64,000 nt of DNA, from assembly GCA_036897095.1 (NCBI GenBank), contig JAYMSP010000222.1, positions 1 to 64,000 of the forward strand. Direction: 5' to 3'. The position numbers and the translations under genes are program-made. The stretch comes from Plantago elongata. Its lineage: Eukaryota; Streptophyta; Magnoliopsida; Lamiales; Plantaginaceae. Positions 61,241 through 64,000 of the stretch are shown here, one piece after another; the first letter of the stretch is position 1, and each line of letters begins with the position of its first letter. The notes below the pieces were generated by a model, which was not told the origin of the DNA, searched no databases, and saw nothing but the letters and a program-made list of their open reading frames with translations.

Positions 61241-61730
61241 TTTCTTCGCCTCGTATATAATTGCATTTGAACATCACTATGAAAACAACAAGGTTCAATA
61301 TGTTCTCCCTATTTCTGAAAACAAAGAGATTATGAAATCTTAGTGAGTTGAACCAAAGTGCAAAGTATGATACGCATGTAAAACATTGGTTTGGGTTTGG
61401 TTTTTATAATCCGGTTCGATTTGGTTGGAACCTAATTGAAGCAAACTGTTAGATGGAAGGTGTAAGGCTATGTTCTCGTCAACTAAAAGAAACGGAATTG
61501 CATTAAAGTAGTATAAATTATAACTAAACTGAATTGAGTTGAGTTGAATTGAAGTGATCTTAAGTTGAGGAGAAGAGAACCTCTAAATCTTTTTTAATGG
61601 CGAATTATTTAAGTTGAATTATAGGAATAAATAAAAAAAATATCTTTTAAAATTAATAAAATAAGATCATGTGTGGCATCATTATTTAATCAACGAAAAA
61701 ATGGACAGTATTATCTTATTGTTATTCTAA
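61241..61730. other. Intergenic with GGTTTGG/ACTGAATT low-complexity words
   Basis: At about 61388-61435 there is GGTTTGGGTTTGG/CCGGTTCGATTTGG sequence, and at 61490-61570 imperfect ACTGAATTGAGTTGA repeats related to those at 23.7 kb. No gene is seen. Confidence 0.45.
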
Positions 61731-62222
61731 CAGAGACCAAGTTGTTGCACTTGGAAGAAGCCTTTACAAACATATGTTGTTGGTCAAAATTCGGCTGTGA
61801 GGAAGGTGGCAGCTTCTATAACAAGATAGTTGATTGGTCTTTCTAATCCGGACCGTCCAATTGCTAGCTTTGTGTTCTTAGGCCCCTCTGGAGTTGGGAA
61901 GAAGCAATCTAAGGCTGCAGCAGAGCTATTATTCAACTCTGGAAAAGCTCTTATAAAGATTGATATGAGCAGGTATACGGAACAAGAGGATGCATATTCA
62001 TGGCTGAAAGGTAAACCTCAGGATTATGTTGCACATAGAGAACGTCTAACAGAGATTATTCGTAAGAGGCCATATGCCGTTATTTTGCTGGAGCAAATAG
62101 AAAAGGCACATCCTGATGCACTGAGAGCGTTCCGTTATGTGTTAGACGAGGGCGACTTACATGGGCAGACTGTGGATTTCAGGAATACATTAATTTTGAT
62201 GACATCTCATATTTTACTATAA
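61731..62222 (+). pseudogene. Decayed ClpB/HSP101-like AAA+ fragment (second nucleotide-binding domain)
   Basis: Translated in pieces, this matches the start of the second AAA+ domain of ClpB/HSP101 disaggregases: KLLHLEEA, then YVVGQNSAVRKVAASITR, then GLSNPDRPIASFVFLGPSGVG and VDFRNTLILMTS. It is broken by at least two indels near 61758-61772 and an in-frame TAG at 61827-61829. Walker A reads GPSGVGKK (the Thr/Ser after Lys is lost) and the Walker B region reads VILLEQIEKAHPD where functional copies have DE. An acceptor-like TTCTAACAG precedes the fragment, suggesting a genomic rather than a reverse-transcribed copy. It ends at a TAA soon after the domain core. Confidence 0.82.
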
Positions 62223-63327
62223 TTACATTGATATAGAATCAATTAGATTGATGCTTATTTCGGAAGGAAAGAAGGAAATTGAGGCCATAATTGAAAAACC
62301 GTAAAGTGATTAAATTGTAGGAAAGATTTTATATATAACTAATAGGTAGTAAACGTATTGGGGGAGAGACTAATTTATAATTCTCCCATATTATTATTAA
62401 CAGCATAGATTCGTCTCTAGATAATTTCAACTAGAGATTGTCTCATGTAGACTTACTCTTATAATAATAATAATTGTTCATATTCTAAACACATCTGAAA
62501 AACGGCTTTTATTCTTTATTAATAGGCTAAGAAGTAAATCAAAAGGGCATGCAATATGTCTAGAATCTTTCTGAAGTGTGATCGACAGTAACCAAACAAT
62601 TGAAATTCTAAATCAAATAGAATATAGACTTGCCAAAATTTAACTAAATTATATCCTAAATCCTAATAATGTCAAACCATCTTTCTTGATTTCCATTACT
62701 ATTTGGCTCACATGAGCAACGAGTTGTAATTGTGTTTCTTTCATATTATTATCAAATCGAGACGTTGCATCGTCCGAGACATGTATGTTGGAGTTAAGAA
62801 GGGTCGATTCAGTAAATAATTTTTGGCTTGAACTTTGAGCAAGTTGAGCCACTGCATCAGCGAAAGACATGTGGAGTATGATATAAAAATACTTCAACCC
62901 GCTGTTTCTTGACGACAATGCTGGATGGATGTGTACTTGCAAAACTATCAAAAGGAAATAAATAATCGAACTGTGACTTTATTTTGGACTTTTTGTTGGG
63001 AACTGGTCTAATCATGGATTAAAACTTAGAAATAGTTCTACGGAGGTTATAAGCTATATACCCTCAGTCCAATTAATGAAACAAAAGCAACTGGTAATCT
63101 GAGACGCTGTAAAACACATAAAGTTTTGCTACTTCACACTTATGCACGTCGTTTTCCAAAAATTTCTATTTGCATGGAGTTTGAAACATACTACAAGAAC
63201 AAAACTTCAATCCATCACTATTGAGGTCTCTGCTCCCATCTGAATATGAAACCCATGGGGAGCACTTCTTGCTCAGTTTTTTGGAGTAAATGGGTTCATT
63301 ATTTGTAATGTTTGTCTTCTGTCCCAG
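62223..63327. other. Spacer between two AAA+ pseudogene fragments
   Basis: AT-rich DNA. A 100-codon open frame lies on the minus strand at 62649-62951 (contains ADAVAQLAQSSSQKL and DNNMKETQLQLVAHVSQIV, helix-like) but I do not recognise it. The last 150 bases lead into an acceptor TCTGTCCCAG. Confidence 0.4.
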
Positions 63328-64000
63328 GCTGACACAGCTAATTGCGAACAATCTTGTCGAGGCTCTAATAGATTGCAAGGTGAGTCCAGATTAGTTTTGA
63401 ACTTTTTCTGATAACATTTGAAAACATATTGTTTTTTCTCTACTCTACTACAAGTGCAAATTTTGTACCGATATTCCTTGGTAAGTACCAAATTTTGAAC
63501 CAATCCCTTTACAAAATGCAGTTGATATCTCTTGATCTGAGAGATCTTGTTGCTGGTTCAAAATGCTGTGAAGAATTTGAAGATTCATTTTTTGCTATAT
63601 TGAAAGAAGTAAAAGATTCGAATGGCGAGATAATCCTTTTCGTTGATGAGATTTACTCTATCTTTGGCTTAGGTAATGCTTATTCTTAATTATATTAGCT
63701 TTCGTATTGATGGTTTTGGGTTTGTGTATGCTCTCTTGTATTCCCTTGTCTTGCACTTATTTGTTGTAGCACATCTTTGTCAACTTCTAACTCCATGTAC
63801 CTTCTCACGTACTACAGATGCTACGTGGTCAAGGCATGGTGGCATCCACTTGAAGGGCATGCTTTGCCAGAAAGAGATCCGGTTCATTGGTGCTACCAAC
63901 TTGATGAGTATTCTCGTTACATTGATAAAGATCTTGTCCTGGATCGCTGCTTCGAGAATGTCTTTATCAGACAACCTAGTTCCCAAGGGTCAATTCAGGG
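63328..64000 (+). pseudogene. Decayed ClpB/HSP101-like AAA+ fragment (first nucleotide-binding domain), cut by the window edge
   Basis: Three exon-like pieces (63328-63379, 63522-63672, 63818 to the window end) encode, in order, LIANNLVEALIDCK, LISLDLRDLVAGS, EEFEDSFFAILKEVKDSNGE, IILFVDEI and FIGAT, the first AAA+ domain of ClpB/HSP101. The Walker B core is intact (ILFVDEI), but the pore-loop motif that is normally GAKYRGEFE reads GSKCCEEFE, the MDAANLFKPML segment is largely lost, and a one-base frame change at about 63897-63902 separates GAT from LDEYSRYIDKD. Intron boundaries are kept, so this is a genomic copy. A functional gene running off the window is less likely because of the frameshift. 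Confidence 0.75.

Noticed and set aside
62649-62951. 100-codon minus-strand frame between the AAA+ fragments
   Set aside because: Helix-like composition but no family recognised and no exon signals; left as uncertain rather than called a gene.

Overview
This is nuclear DNA from a flowering plant, almost certainly a eudicot. The evidence is GT-AG introns of about 80-1,750 bases, AT-rich intergenic DNA, plant-only gene families (DUF863, UGT708 glycosyltransferase, EID1-like F-box, CNGC2-type channel, CaM_binding-domain protein), one nuclear tRNA gene and plant transposon debris. I cannot name the species from the sequence; an asterid is a guess. There are no operons, no CRISPR array and no bacterial mobile elements.

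Layout from left to right. 1-4.3 kb is AT-rich intergenic DNA with a Stowaway-like MITE. 5.5-8.2 kb (+) encodes a DUF863 protein. 8.84-8.91 kb (-) is tRNA-Gln(UUG). 9.4-11.6 kb (+) is a saccharopine-dehydrogenase-like oxidoreductase. 11.8-13.2 kb (-) is a single-exon UGT708-type C-glycosyltransferase. 14.0-16.4 kb (+) is a SpoU/TrmH RNA methyltransferase. 17.25-23.4 kb (-) is a 16-exon UFD2/E4 ubiquitin ligase. 26.9-31.5 kb (-) is an 8-exon CNGC2-like channel, flanked on each side by inverted copies of one repeat family (24.6-26.35 and 33.1-35.5 kb); the second copy carries a nested 703-bp Mutator-like element. 36.9-41.9 kb (+) is COG1, with a solo-LTR-like insertion in intron 2. 43.5-45.9 kb (-) is a small SEC-C zinc-motif protein. 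47.8-48.6 kb (+) is a membrane RING finger gene. 49.3-51.5 kb (+) is a plastid DUF4336 protein. 54.2-56.0 kb (+) is a CaM_binding-domain protein. 59.4-60.2 kb (+) is an EID1-like F-box protein. 61.7-64.0 kb holds decayed ClpB/HSP101-type AAA+ pieces, the second running off the window.

The coding structures were rebuilt exon by exon. Every predicted CDS keeps frame across all junctions and ends at a stop, which is strong internal support, but UTR ends and transcription starts are approximate. The genes do not form one pathway. Most are housekeeping (Golgi tethering, ubiquitin chain extension, RNA methylation) or regulatory (F-box, RING, calmodulin and calcium signalling); the UGT is the only clear specialised-metabolism gene.

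The most noteworthy structure is a local duplication. The promoter/leader/leader-intron block of COG1 (about 36.36-36.94 kb) has a diverged, collinear copy at 46.56-47.09 kb that now sits in front of the RING gene, with the leader intron splice sites conserved. I found no clearly new biological system beyond this and the transposon and pseudogene structures listed.
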